A DNA stretch of 64,000 bases from Symbiodinium natans (GCA_905221605.1 CAJNDS010000779.1:694501-758500); one strand, 5' to 3'. Numbered from the stretch's first letter, positions 43,550 to 53,110 are shown. Numbers and translations are program-made. The notes: a model not told the origin generated them from the sequence alone.

Positions 43550-43739
43550 CGCAAAAAGTTTGATGACAAACGATGCTAATTACAATGTGATATTGATAAA
43601 CAGAGTACAACACAATGAATAGGGTTATAACTTGAAGCAGTCAGATATAAGGTTCCAATGATGCTCACAGTTGCGACGAGGAGCCCTGAACCCGAAATGC
43701 GAACCCCCAAACCAAAAACACCACTGAGGCTTTATGAAA

Positions 43740-43815
43740 GTAACCTCCGAAAAGTCGGTTGTTTGTTGGGCTTCTGAAGGAAGCGGGTGCTTCGATGCTC
43801 ACGCTCGCGCACAGC
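43740..43815 (-). CDS. Possible minus exon
   Basis: Minus frames AVREREHRSTRFLQKPNKQP and SVSIEAPASFRSPTNNRLFG are both open; a telomere-like unit adjoins. Confidence 0.22.
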
Positions 43816-44009
43816 AGGGTTTAGGGTACAGGTACTTTGTCACCGGTACTTGCCTAGCTGACTCTCTCGACACAGTGCAGGGCACTTACCGACAATGATG
43901 CGAAAGGTCGATTTCCGAAGAACAGGGTTTAGGGTTGAGGGTTTAGGGAGCATGCCCATAGTTTGGAGTTTAAGGTTGGAGGGGCCCGCGAGAGACACCG
44001 TAGGGTTTA

Positions 44010-44152
44010 CAGGGTTGCAAAACCAACCTCCTTGGGTCTAGCCGAGCACTGGATGAAGGCTCTGCCCTTCCCTGTTCTATGTACAACCAAGCCACTGGAG
44101 CCAGCTCTTTGACCGCGGAGGAGGCTTGGCCCTCCTTTCGCGTTCGGAGCAC
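44010..44152 (-). CDS. Minus exon, unknown
   Basis: The minus frame RTRKEGQASSAVKELAPVAW then LYIEQGRAEPSSSARLDPRR is coding-like. Confidence 0.4.
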
Positions 44153-44183
44153 TTAGACGTGCAGTACTCGTATGGAGTTAGAA

Positions 44184-44319
44184 CTACTCATTGCTTAAGA
44201 ACCTCCCCCAAAAAAATTATATATATGTGTATATATATATATATAAATTCTTCCTTAGAAGGGTAACATTGGGATTATTATCTTCCATTTTTTTTGCCGG
44301 CTTCTTGAGCAAGTAGTAG
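44184..44319. mobile_element. Family 3 inverted-repeat element
   Basis: CTACTCATTGCTTAAGAACC and CTTCTTGAGCAAGTAGTAG are complementary ends; (TA)n inside. Confidence 0.65.
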
Positions 44320-44332
44320 ATAAGGATGCCCA

Positions 44333-44432
44333 AATCCATGCAGTGGGCTCGCTGGGCTTTGGCCGGGAGCGGCTAGAGTCGCTGGAAGCTTCGGGCTTGG
44401 GGGATCCTTTGGACACCAGGTTCAGAGCTGTT
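44333..44432 (-). CDS. Minus exon, Ser/Pro/Lys-rich
   Basis: The minus frame ALNLVSKGSPKPEASSDSSR then SRPKPSEPTAW is coding-like and probably disordered. Preceded (minus sense) by a TTTAGGG array at 44431-44477, so the repeat lies right at its upstream edge. Confidence 0.42.
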
Positions 44433-44527
44433 TAGGGTTTAGGGTTTAGGGTTTAGGGTTTAGGGTTTAGGGTTTAGAGACATTTGAACTTCTAATTATG
44501 ATATTATCAATATATGATATGATTTGT

Positions 44528-44660
44528 TGATGGTGTTTGCTGGCTTTTTACGACTGAAACCCCCATTTCTGCTTTGGGTCTTGTGCTTGTCGCCTGGTCG
44601 TCAGTGGCGTCGGAAACGCTGGGCACTACGCATGTCAAACCGCCTAAACCCAAAAAACCT
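44528..44660 (-). CDS. Minus exon, unknown
   Basis: The minus frame LTCVVPSVSDATDDQATSTR then PKAEMGVSVVKSQQTPSTN. Plausible and may join the exon at 44333-44432. Confidence 0.33.
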
Positions 44661-44682
44661 ATTCTGAACCCTGAACCAATCT

Positions 44683-44793
44683 CTGGTAGCCCAGAAAGCA
44701 TGTCATCACAAGGGTACCCCTTTTGGAGTTGGTTACTCGTTTAGGGAACCTGGAACAACAAAAGGTGCAAAAGGGTACCACTGGGCTACCAAG
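44683..44793. mobile_element. Family 2 inverted-repeat element
   Basis: CTCTGGTAGCCCAGAAAGC at the left and GGGTACCACTGGGCTACCAA at the right. Confidence 0.75.
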
Positions 44794-44940
44794 ATCTGTT
44801 TTGCCCTGAACCCATTTGTGCGCCAAACCCTCTGTTTTTTCAACCCGCCAAACCCCAAACCCTGGACCCTAAACCCTGAACCCTCTAAACCCTGAACCCT
44901 CTAAACCTTCAGAAACCGGACTTGATGACTGCCAGCGCTG

Positions 44941-45053
44941 CCTAAACCCTAAACCCTAAACCCTAAACCCTAAACCCTAAACCCTAAACCCTAAACCCTA
45001 AACCCTAAACCCTGAACCCTGAACCCTGAACCCTGAACCCTGAACCCTAAACC
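44941..45053. repeat. Telomere-type array (CCCTAAA then CCCTGAA)
   Basis: About ten CCCTAAA followed by five CCCTGAA, abutting the minus exon at 45062. Confidence 0.95.
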
Positions 45054-45059
45054 AAAAGG

Positions 45060-45138
45060 TCCTTGGGAGCCATGTTCGGGTTGCCCCCCGTCGCCGGGTC
45101 GTGGGTGTTGACCTTAGCGGGTGCAGCGCCGAAACCCT
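45060..45138 (-). CDS. Minus exon, possibly 3' part of the propeller gene
   Basis: The minus frame AAPAKVNTHDPATGGNPNMA then PKDLL is coding-like. Its order downstream of the propeller gene (47.05-52.3 kb, same strand) would fit a further exon, but plus exons and several elements lie between, so the link is uncertain. Confidence 0.4.
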
Positions 45139-45350
45139 AACTTCACAAACCCATGGGGACACCAAAGGCTGAGGATATAGTTAGGTTTAGGGTTTATCGT
45201 TTAGGGTTCAGGGTTCAGGGTTCAGGGTTCAAGGTTTGGGGTTTGGGGTTTAGGGTTTAGTTTGGGTTTGGGGTGTGAAATTCTCGAGTTCGAGATGGAG
45301 GCACCGATGCTACTTGGGTTTCGCGCATCAAGCCCAGACATGGGGATGTT

Positions 45351-45457
45351 CTACTAGTTGTTTAAGAACCCCCAAAAAATGAAAAATATGCTTCATTATA
45401 AGGGCAATACGCGGATTATTGTTTTTTATTCTTTGGGGGTTCTTAAGCAAATAGTAG
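45351..45457. mobile_element. Family 3 inverted-repeat element, best copy
   Basis: CTACTAGTTGTTTAAGAACC and GGGGTTCTTAAGCAAATAGT-AG are near-perfect complementary ends, about 107 bp overall. Confidence 0.75.
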
Positions 45458-45465
45458 CTATACAA

Positions 45466-45547
45466 ACAGTCCTCGAAAGGGGTAAAAATAGGGGTACTAT
45501 AATCCCTATTCAGGGTTGTTAGTATAATTAAGGGGGAACATCCCAAC
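45466..45547. mobile_element. Family 5 element
   Basis: AACAGTCCTCGAAAGGGG at the left; GGGTTGTTAGTATAATTAAG then GGGGGAACATCCCA at the right. Immediately follows the family 3 copy. Others at 46637-46733, 51027-51127 and 59400-59457. Confidence 0.65.
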
Positions 45548-45589
45548 CCAGACATGTGGAGCAGATAGATATGCACAAGAACTGTCAGC

Positions 45590-46039
45590 ATGTACACATA
45601 TGCAGCACAAACATGCGCGCAGCACCAATCCTCAGGGCACGCATTTTGGTCCACGTTGCAGCAAGTCGTTGGCCGCCACTTCTCTCAAACTGCCTTTAAA
45701 CATCTGGCTGCTTGGCTCTCGCCGGTTCTCTATGCAGCACTGAAGAAGCTGCAGAGCACCCTGGAACATACAGCCCCCCTCAATCCCGTAAACCCGAAAC
45801 CCCAGTCTGTCTCCAAAACACTTCTCTCGCCCGTGGAGCTTGAAGCCTTGAGCAAGGCGAAGCGATGTCGTTCCTCACACCACCATCAATCCTCTGCTTG
45901 GTTTCCAGCGGCTTCTGTGCATGTAGGTGTTTTTCTGTTATTTGCTGAAGAACTGCCAAAAATGACTTATATTGCTCTTGTGAGGAAGAATATTGTTTAT
46001 TGTTTTGTGGTTTACCAGAAATTGAGGCCAACCTTATAA
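45590..46039 (+). CDS. Plus ORF or exons, unknown protein
   Basis: An uninterrupted 149-codon frame from ATG 45590. The part 45640-45780 (STLQQVVGRHFSQTAFKHLA, AWLSPVLYAALKKLQSTLEH) is amphipathic helical and coding-like; SPVELEALSKAKRCRSSHHH follows. The end (45925-46030) looks like an eroded family 3 element (ATTTGCTGAAGAACTGCC), so the real gene probably stops or splices before it. Unrecognised. Confidence 0.42.
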   Translation: MYTYAAQTCAQHQSSGHAFWSTLQQVVGRHFSQTAFKHLAAWLSPVLYAALKKLQSTLEHTAPLNPVNPKPQSVSKTLLSPVELEALSKAKRCRSSHHHQSSAWFPAASVHVGVFLLFAEELPKMTYIALVRKNIVYCFVVYQKLRPTL

Positions 46040-46245
46040 GCCCCAAAACTGAGAAACCAAAAACCCTAAACACCGAAATGCTACATTCAAGACCCCTATA
46101 CCTATCCGTGACATTCTATTCGCCCGAGGACAACTTACCCAGCCCTAAAGCCCAGATCCCTTTTCCAAACTGGGCCTCCCAAAAACCTACCTAAAGGCCT
46201 ACAGCCGAACCCGCAACCCCCAACACAAATTCCCTATAATATAGG

Positions 46246-46345
46246 GGCCGTAATCTTTAGCATAAGGTTTTTGGGGGTTATTGTAGTAAACTTGGGACCA
46301 TAAGGAATACTCGAAGAAACTATTCCGACCCCTATAGTACACCCT
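46246..46345. mobile_element. Family 4 element
   Basis: GTAATCTTTAGCATAAGG ... AACTATTCCGACCCCTATAG. Confidence 0.6.
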
Positions 46346-46380
46346 GAACCCTTCAAAAGCCCCACACCCTAAACCCTAAA

Positions 46381-46477
46381 CGGCCCGGCCTTGAAGACGA
46401 ACAGTGAGTCGCAGGACGCCACTGCCAACAATCCCGGAGCAATGGCAGGAGACGAAGACCCTGAGAAGGCGGCCTGA
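46381..46477 (+). CDS. C-terminal exon of a plus gene
   Basis: The frame LKTNSESQDATANNPGAMAG then DEDPEKAA ends in TGA at about 46477. Acidic, Asn-rich, coding-like tail directly after a CCCTAAACGG telomere-like unit. Confidence 0.4.
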
Positions 46478-46479
46478 AC

Positions 46480-46625
46480 GTTTGGGGGGGGGGGGGGGGT
46501 TCAAGGGCTTTGGGGGTTTAGGGTTTAGGGTTTCAGGGCTCTGGGTTTAAGGGCTTTGGGGGTTTAGGGTTGAGGGTTGCAGGGCTTTGGGTTTAAGGGC
46601 TTTGGGGGTGTGGGGCTTAGGGTTT
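46480..46625. repeat. Poly-G then GGGCTTTGGG/TTTAGGG mixed repeat
   Basis: A 15-G run followed by alternating GGGCTTTGGGGGTTTAGGG pieces. Confidence 0.85.
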
Positions 46626-46636
46626 CAGGGCTTTGG

Positions 46637-46733
46637 GTTGGGATGCTCCCCCTTGTACTGGCAGTCCTTAATAGGGACTCTAGCCCCCTGTTTTTATCCC
46701 TATTAAGACTGCTGGTATAAGGGAGAACATCCC
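46637..46733. mobile_element. Family 5 inverted-repeat element, best copy
   Basis: GGGATGCTCCCCCTTGTACT at the left and GGTATAAGGGAGAACATCCC at the right are complementary, and CAGTCCTTAATAGGGA / TCCCTATTAAGACTG continue the pairing. Confidence 0.78.
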
Positions 46734-46747
46734 AAGCTTCAGGGTTT

Positions 46748-46850
46748 CCTGGTAGCCCTGGAACCATAATATTGTTATAGCGTGGCACCCTTGTTTTGGG
46801 GTCGGTTAGAACCAAAAAAACAAGTTAAAGGGTACCACTGGGCTGCCGAG
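46748..46850. mobile_element. Family 2 inverted-repeat element
   Basis: CCTGGTAGCCCTGGAACC at the left; GGGTACCACTGGGCTGCCGA at the right; GTTT on both sides could be a target duplication. Confidence 0.65.
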
Positions 46851-47049
46851 GTTTAGGTTTGAGGGGCAAAGTTTAGGGTTTGGGGTTTAAAGGTCGTTGG
46901 GGTCTGGATTGCTTGTTGTTGTGTTTTCTGCGGTTGGTTTGGAACAAATTGCGGGACTCGAATCCCCGTCTAACCGTGCAACTCATGGTGCTCTTTTTTC
47001 TGTTTGAGGGTCCCCAAATCCAACCCAGACTGTTCTGAAATCAAACGAA

Positions 47050-50000
47050 CACGGGGAAGTGATCCAGCTATTCTGCCCGTTTGTGTGTGCCTGGGTGTCA
47101 TAGCTCGATATCTCATCGTCGCCATAGATCGTGCCGTCACCGTCCATGTCGCGAAGTGCAAAGAGGTTCCCCTGCTCGTTGCCGACGAAGACAGTACCGT
47201 GTGCGTCGATGCTTGGCGCACTCCAGCCATTCGGCAGGCACGTGGAGCGAATGCCACGGAGCGTGCGGGCACTAATCCCCTCCAAGTCACCTGCCTGCAT
47301 GAGGGTGGTTTGCTGGGGGCCATGGAAAACCCACTGCAGGTCACCGGTGTCGGCGTCATAAACATGCACGTCGCAGAAGGAGCCCGGGATGATTTGCTGA
47401 CAAAGGGGCATGACAACCGACACTCCGTCCAAGCCCTTCACTTTCCCAACCGCCGGGGCGTTGTTCGGCGGCCGGGGCGTGACCAGCTTCCAGACCAGCT
47501 CGCCGTTGCTAAGGTTGTAGGCGCTCAGGGTACCCGGCTCGTACCTTAAGGGCAGCAAAGGAACCCTAAAAGGGATGATGGTTCATGTGCCTTCATAGGC
47601 CTTATAGTGGTATAAGATGCATGACCCCAATTCTTGGTTTCATCTGGTCCCCAAGGTACTGGCCCATCAGCTGGGTGAGCGGCTCTTTCTTATTGTTGTG
47701 CACCGTGAACACCATTCCGTTCCCTACGGCTGCGCTGCCGTCGGTCCAGGTGTCGTCCAGGCCCCCGTTCTTCCAGATCCTTGGTGGGGAACTGTTGGGT
47801 TTCCTCCTTAGGAGAGACTTCTTGAACCCTAAACAGGTCTGTGGGTCCATAGTCATCCACACAATAGAAGGCATGATGGTCGTATGGGGTATATGTCCCA
47901 AAGTTGCGGGAGGGGGGTGGGGAGGAATGCCAAGGCGCAGAGATCCGGTATGCAGGTCCACCCGGTACGCTTTACCTGTCATGTCTTGAAAGACAAAGTC
48001 GCCTTCGTCCACGAAAAGGGGGAGGAAGTTCCAAACCTTGTGGACTAAGTAAGCCCCGTTTGCCACTGGTCCGCGGTCTAGCCAGCACCTAAACCCTAAG
48101 TATCCCTAAGCTGTAAACCTGGGGTTGTCGTAGTAGCCCTAACACTAAACGTTTTGCAGTTGACATGAAGGGACCTCGGTTGGGCCCTCTTCCGGCTTAT
48201 CTAGGGTCTTATAGGAGTTGAGGATTGTTACCCTAAACCCTAAACCCTAAACCCTAAACCCTAAACCCTAAACCCTACAGAATCTGGGGTTTAGGGGAAG
48301 TTGGACTCCAGGATGGCGCTTAAAACCCTCTGAAAAATATTCCTGCATATGATGCGCTCAAACCCAACAAGGGAAGAAATGAAAAATATCCCAAGGGCCT
48401 AACTAGGACTTTCCCCCGGTTTAGGGTTTAGGATTTAGGGTTTAGGGTTTAGGACCTGGGGTTGGGCTTTCCAATGTGAAGAAACTGGCGTGTCTGGCTC
48501 GAAGCTCCACATCGGGCTCCCGTTGCTGGCATTCAAAGCCTGCACCTGCCCAAATGCGGGGGGGGGGGGGGGGGGCGGGGTTCCGAAAAAAGGGGTAGGG
48601 TTTAGGTTTAAGTTTTATAGCGTTGAGGGAGGGTTTAGGGTTAATAGGGTTCAGTGTTTTTAGGATTGATAGGGTTTAGGGTTTATCGGGTTTAGGGTTT
48701 ATAGGGTTTAGGGTTTTTGGTTTATAGGGTTTAGGGCAGGGTTTTGGGGTACCTTTTTGGTCCTTATTGGGGGGGTCCCCTATTTTTGTAAATCCCCGAA
48801 TTTTTCCGACGGTGAACGTTCTGATCTTTGCTAGGCGTAGCGGAGCGCCGTTTCTTTTTAGTGCGTGGCGGGCCCTCGTTTCATTTCACGAGGTGTGGCG
48901 CCGGAGAAGCTTTAACGCTCCTACCCTCGGTTCCGGGCGCATGTTTGTGGAGACGGCGCCTCTAAGAGGCCGTGCGAGTAACCACAATTTCTGGGGCTCG
49001 GGGTGGGGGGGGGGGGGGGGGGGGGGGGGGTGATCACGTGACTTGGGACTTCACACCTGCAACTCCAAAGCCTGAACCCCTAATCCCTAATCCCCAAAGG
49101 CCTAAACCCTTGCTGTTTAATTCGGGGTTTATAAGCAAAACGCGCCCGCGCCTAGGCGAGAGCGCAATTTCAAGCAAAAAATGTGTCCCAAACTTCAAAA
49201 CGACACCCCCTAGAAAAAAACACAACAAACAAACGATCCTTAAACCCAAAAGAATAGTCCAAACAGTGCAAACCCAAATCCTGAAACCTGAACCCTAAAC
49301 TTTGAACCTTGAACCCTGAAGAAGAATCAGCTTGAGGCCACTTTCAGGATCCAGTGCACAAGTCTGTTGGGTTACAACCAAAGCACAATTCCAGAAAATC
49401 ATGCCTGCGCTGTGGCGAGAGCACTATTTCGACCCTGAACTGCCGGAGCCATAACGCAGACAAAACTTCCCGAACCGAAAATCGCTATTTGAAAGTTCAA
49501 CATGGGGAATGAGGAAAACGTGCCCGCGCCTAGGCGAGAGCGCAATTTCGAGCAAAAAACGCGTCCAAAACTTCAAAAAAAAGACCCCCTGGAAAAAAAC
49601 AACAAAAAAAACGATCAGGCTTCGAGCGAAAATGCATTTTTCCGAAAAAAAGACCTAACCCTTCAGTGTTTTCGAGCCCTGCAAATGCTGCGGTCATGAC
49701 GAAAATGTGTGTTTCGCTTGGGTTTTTAGCCCCCGACGCGAAAAATGTAAACAGAAAATGTGTTCACTCACACGGCCTCTTACGGGCGCCGCCACCATGT
49801 TTGTGCCACCCCCCTCCCCAATTGCAAACGCAATGCTCGTGCTTCTCCTGGTGGCATGTTATTCTTTACAGCGAATCCTGCATGGCTTAAACACGCGGGG
49901 TCGGGATGGGAAGCACTCCCATGTCCAAACGGGCTGGGCTCACATGGCCAATGGGCATTCTTCAAAATAATGACACCATGACAACCAAAGGCTTGGGGGA

Positions 50001-52303
50001 CCAGACGCCCGCAACATCTGAGCAAAGGTGTGGTACGGCTCCACGCCTTTTTTTTCGGGCGAAGGTCAGAAGGCTGCTTGAAGTCTTTGGTCAGTTGTCA
50101 TGGTCCCTTTTGGGATACCCCAACCAATCAGGGCCGCCTTATGATAGTGATCCCAAAAACAACCATCATGTAGAGAAGTGACCATTTGTAGGGCTTGCAA
50201 GTCTGCCTTGATGACCAAATGAACCTTAAAAGGGTTTATGGTCCATATACCTCAATAGGAATTCTAGTAGTATAGGGTATATGGCCCCCAATTTTAGGGT
50301 TCATTTCGTCCCCAAGGTGTAGCAAGGTTTCAGGGCGCCTTATGGTTCGCCGCAGCCGTGGGCAGTGGGCTGGGCAGGCGAAAGTCCGTGGCTGCGAGGA
50401 CCACGCCGTCCTTGGCCATAGTGAAACCTTGGCCCAGGTTGGGAGGAGGGCTTACAGTGAGCTCCAAAAGTTGGAACATCCTTATCCCCTATATACCCCA
50501 AGAGGCATCCTGAAGAGACTCCCAGCTCTAGTCATCTTTGGACCATGTTCCGAGTTTCTGGAGTTTACTTTAGTGTTTCAGGTTTTGGTCTGTCGGGTCT
50601 CTGCCTTCTGAGGAGACCGTCTCAAATTCGTGGCCGGAAGCCGTTGTCCTGGCCGATCTCCTTCGCGACCTTCGTTCTCCACACGACCTCGCCGGAGTCC
50701 ATGTCCTGTCAGCTGGTTCCGAACGCTGGACCCTAAGCCCTAACCCGAAAGCCTAAACCCTTCTTGCTTCAGGGCTCCTGAACCCTAAACCCTAGACCCT
50801 AAACCTAAACCCTAAACCCGAAACCAACTGGTCGCAACATGAGGAAGTTTCCGAGCTTTGAGCTCGCAACCAAGTTGGATTCCTGCAGTCAGAATTCAAA
50901 AACGACTGGGCGTAGCCCAAGATGCAGAATGTAAAGTACAAACGCACCTTGAAAAGGCCGGCCCTGGCTTCAATCTCAGAGCCCTTCAATGCCTCAAACT
51001 TAACTAACAAAAGGGTTTAGGGTTAAGATGTTCCCCCGTATGCTAAGAGTCCTTAATAGGGATTAATAGGGGGGAGGGGGGACTAATCCCTTTTGAGGAC
51101 TGTTAGTATAATTAAGGGCCAAATTTCGGGGTTTTTCAGGGAAGCCCCAAACCGGTCCAGGGCCACAACGTTACCCTGCGTGTCGCTTCCGTACAGCTTG
51201 CCGTCATGAAGGGATGGGGCGTCCATCATCTCCGCCGGCAAAGAATCATACTCCCTGATTGGTGTAAGCTTCGGCTCGTGAGGTTTTGGGAGGGGGCAGG
51301 AACGGGAATCTAGCGTCTGACTTACGTGTGAGACAGTGGCCACTGAACTTCGGAAAAAACACAGTTCAACAACAAATCAACCGATGCGACTGCGCATTAA
51401 CAGTATTCAAGGTATTTAGTCTCGACATGTGCGACTCCGTTTCGGTTTCTTGTTCAACTGATGATGAACTGCCTCCAGGTCTTCTGACTTGATGTGGGGG
51501 TTGAAGGTCATAGCTCACAATACCGAATCCCTTTGCAAGAAAATTTAGCGGCGTCCCTGAACTGCCCCTGAGACAAACTCAAATCCCAGGTGCCACAACA
51601 TCTTGCCCTTGTGGTCGAACTTGCGCACCCCATCGGCCCCCGAAAGGTAGATGTTGCGCTGGTGGTCGATGGCTGTTCCGTAGGTCAAGGTCGCAAACCT
51701 CTCAAGGGTCGCCGAAACAGGCCCCCTAAAATGTGTACAATTGCCATGCCCCCCAAAGCTAGACCGAAGAACCTAGACTGAACATTTTTAGGGTTTCTTT
51801 TCTGACTTCGGGACTTCGTAACTGCATTCTCGAAGATCCCAAAAAGTCCAAGACCCCTCCCTAAACCCTAAACCCTAAACCCTAAACCCCGCCTGCCCAA
51901 GGGATGGGACCAGTTCCACACCTTCTTGTGCGCGAGGTCGAAAGGTGCCGAGGCAGGGGAAACCTGGGCTTTGCACAAGCCTGCGCTCTTAGGACCGTAG
52001 TAATTAAGAGTAGGGTGTAAAGGGGTGATTATTGCATACTTATAAACATATAGGGAGAATTAGAGTAGGGTGTTAGGGGTGATTGTTGCATATTTATAAA
52101 CATATCGGGAGAATAAGGTACTTTTATAGCCATTCCGCCCCTATGTGACTTGGCGCTCCTCTGGGCCAGCTTCAAAACCTAATCTACCCTGCAGAACAAA
52201 CGACTCCGGACCCGAAAAGCTTGACCCAAGATTTTGCCGCACGGGAACGCCGTAGTTCGGGAAGTTCCCCCGGCCAGAGGACCAAAGATAATCCACCTTC
52301 GAG
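47050..52303 (-). CDS. PQQ-type beta-propeller repeat protein, many exons, ends uncertain
   Basis: Minus exons in order: ~52303-52200 (YLWSSGRGNFPNYGVPVRQN), ~51975-51893 (FDLAHKKVWNWSHPLGR), ~51715-51588 (YGTAIDHQRNIYLSGADGVR, KFDHKGKMLWHLG), ~51300-51147 (APSLHDGKLYGSDTQGNVVA, LDRFG), ~51001-50952 (FEALKGSEIEARAGLFK), ~50728-50640 (DMDSGEVVWRTKVAKEIGQD), ~50438-50326 (FTMAKDGVVLAATDFRL), ~48560-48462 (QALNASNGSPMWSFEPDTPV), ~48060-47930, ~47785-47660 and 47544-~47050 (TLSAYNLSNGELVWKLVTP, FCDVHVYDADTGDLQW, APSIDAHGTVFVGNEQGNLF). Repeated V-x-ALD-x-x-G-x-x-W and G-x-x-Y/V-x-G motifs identify PQQ-like blades; no quinone-dehydrogenase active site was recognised, so a scaffold or enzyme role is open. 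Introns are filled by distinct small elements or telomere-type repeats. Confidence 0.75.
47545..47659 (-). mobile_element. Family 7 element acting as an entire intron (introner-like)
   Basis: On the minus strand the intron starts GTACCTTGGGGACCAGATGA and ends CTGCCCTTAAG. The direct repeat GTAC lies at 47541-47544 and 47656-47659, on both sides of a 111-bp element with ends CTTGGGGAC and CTTAAGGGC (complement). Splicing CA|GTAC...AAG|GTAC restores LMGQ-YEPGTLSAYN in frame. The left GTAC starts the next exon and the right GTAC gives the GT donor. Confidence 0.75.
47843..47897. mobile_element. Family 7 relative inside the next propeller intron
   Basis: GTCCATAGTCATCCACACAA ... GGCATGATGGTCGTATGGGG TATATG matches the middle of family 7 (ATGGTTCATGTGCC... 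/ TGGTCCATATACC...), within the intron ~47786-47929. Confidence 0.5.
48233..48278. repeat. Telomere-type array in propeller intron
   Basis: Six CCCTAAA units; a TTTAGGG run follows at 48418-48460, directly beside the exon at 48462. Confidence 0.93.
48566..50200. other. Long repeat-filled propeller intron
   Basis: Between exons ~48560 and ~50326: poly-G (48559, 49003-49032), GGGTTTATAGGGTTTAGG repeats (48600-48735), an eroded family 1 element (48743-48801), a plus frame of doubtful coding value (48800-48985, VLIFARRSGAPFLFSAWRAL), and a ~109-bp direct duplication (49131-49240 and 49507-49615). Confidence 0.6.
49131..49615. repeat. Direct duplication of ~109 bp
   Basis: CCCGCGCCTAGGCGAGAGCG and the following ACTTCAAAA...CCCCCT(A/G)GAAAAAAAC recur at 49143 and 49516. 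A third degenerate copy (GTGGCGAGAGCACTATTTCG) lies at 49411. Confidence 0.8.
50206..50317. mobile_element. Family 7 inverted-repeat element
   Basis: Left end CCTTGATGACCAAATGAACC; complement of right end CCTTGGGGACGAAATGAACC. 17 of 20 bases match. 112 bp, in the long propeller intron about 10 bp from the exon at ~50326. Confidence 0.75.
51027..51127. mobile_element. Family 5 element filling a propeller intron
   Basis: GATGTTCCCCCGTATGCTAA at left; GGACTGTTAGTATAATTAAG then GGCC at right. It occupies most of the intron between exons ~51001 and ~51147. Confidence 0.68.
51858..51893. repeat. Telomere-type repeat at a propeller intron edge
   Basis: About five CCCTAAA units directly beside the exon at ~51893. 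A further run at 50768-50822 lies in another intron of the same gene. Confidence 0.9.
51991..52147. mobile_element. Family 4 element with internal duplication, in a propeller intron
   Basis: Starts CCGTAGTAATTAAGAGTAGG and ends CATTCCGCCCCTATGTGAC. A ~55-bp unit (AGAGTAGGGTGT...AACATATAGGGAGAAT) is present twice in tandem (52004-52058, 52059-52114). Confidence 0.6.
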
Positions 52304-52437
52304 CAAGTGAGTAGGGCGGTCAAAGTTCCGGGCTAAGGGTTCAGGATCTTCAAAGCAGGCTTACTAGGCTTCCAAGTGTGCGCCCTGAATTTGGGTCCCT
52401 TGTGATAGAACCCTTAACACTTGTATACACGATGTGT

Positions 52438-52485
52438 ATACACATATATATATATATATGTGTATATATATATGTATGTACATAT
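52438..52485. repeat. (TA)n/(GTGTATATA)n tract
   Basis: Simple repeat 5' (minus sense) of the first placed propeller exon. Confidence 0.85.
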
Positions 52486-52564
52486 TTAGTTGAATCAATA
52501 AGAAGAAGAATCAGAATAATAGGATGACAAGGGCCCGTACTTCAGCTCCCTAAAAACAAGGGTG

Positions 52565-52805
52565 AGGGACCATACTAAGCGCTCATGGTTCCAACTCTTA
52601 CAGGCTTTTTGGCTTGTGCACGCCTGCGGTTTACAGGGTTTAGGGTGCACTGAGGGTTTGAGACATCGAAGTCTAAGCCGAAGTACCCAGTCGATCCCAT
52701 AGACAACAGGGGACGTTTCACTCAAGCGCCTTCTTGGCGTTGGGGCTGTCCCGCGCGAGGGCTTTCGCTTGGATAAACGACAAGCCCGGCCTCTCCCCAT
52801 CCTTG
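52565..52805 (-). CDS. Minus exon(s), unknown
   Basis: The minus frame GERPGLSFIQAKALARDSPN then AKKALE (about 52803-52728) meets a GTGAAA donor. A second minus frame at about 52725-52565 reads PLLSMGSTGYFGLDFDVSNP. Both are coding-like and could be the 5' part of the propeller gene or a separate gene. Confidence 0.4.
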
Positions 52806-52904
52806 CCTGGGTTGTTCTTGACTTGGTATCGTGCTCGGATTTTGTGGTTTCGTGGCCCCTGTAACCACTTGAGGGTGTATCAACCGATACTTGATGAGTT
52901 ACTT

Positions 52905-53110
52905 CCTTAGTGCCCCCCCCCCTGCTGGCATTTCCACAGACTGTGACCGAAGAACAAGGATTCTGCGTGCATCGAGGAGGCAGTCTGCCTCCACGGTGTC
53001 GCCCAGGCAACATCTCAAGAACGCAGCTGCCAAGGATGCCAAAACCAGACGGGCCATTTGTAATCTTCAACGAAGCCGCTGTGGTAAAATATGGAAAGAG
53101 AATAGCTGAG
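52905..53110 (+). CDS. Possible plus exon
   Basis: Two plus frames are open: RMPKPDGPFVIFNEAAVVKY and RTRILRASRRQSASTVSPRQ. No decisive evidence. Confidence 0.25.

Noticed and set aside
46935-46990. tRNA-like GGGGATTCGAGTCCC on the minus strand
   Set aside because: It resembles a T-arm, but no matching acceptor, D-arm or anticodon arm could be drawn upstream.
47004-47549. 181-codon plus-strand frame
   Set aside because: Antisense shadow of the propeller exon, which has recognisable blade motifs on the minus strand.
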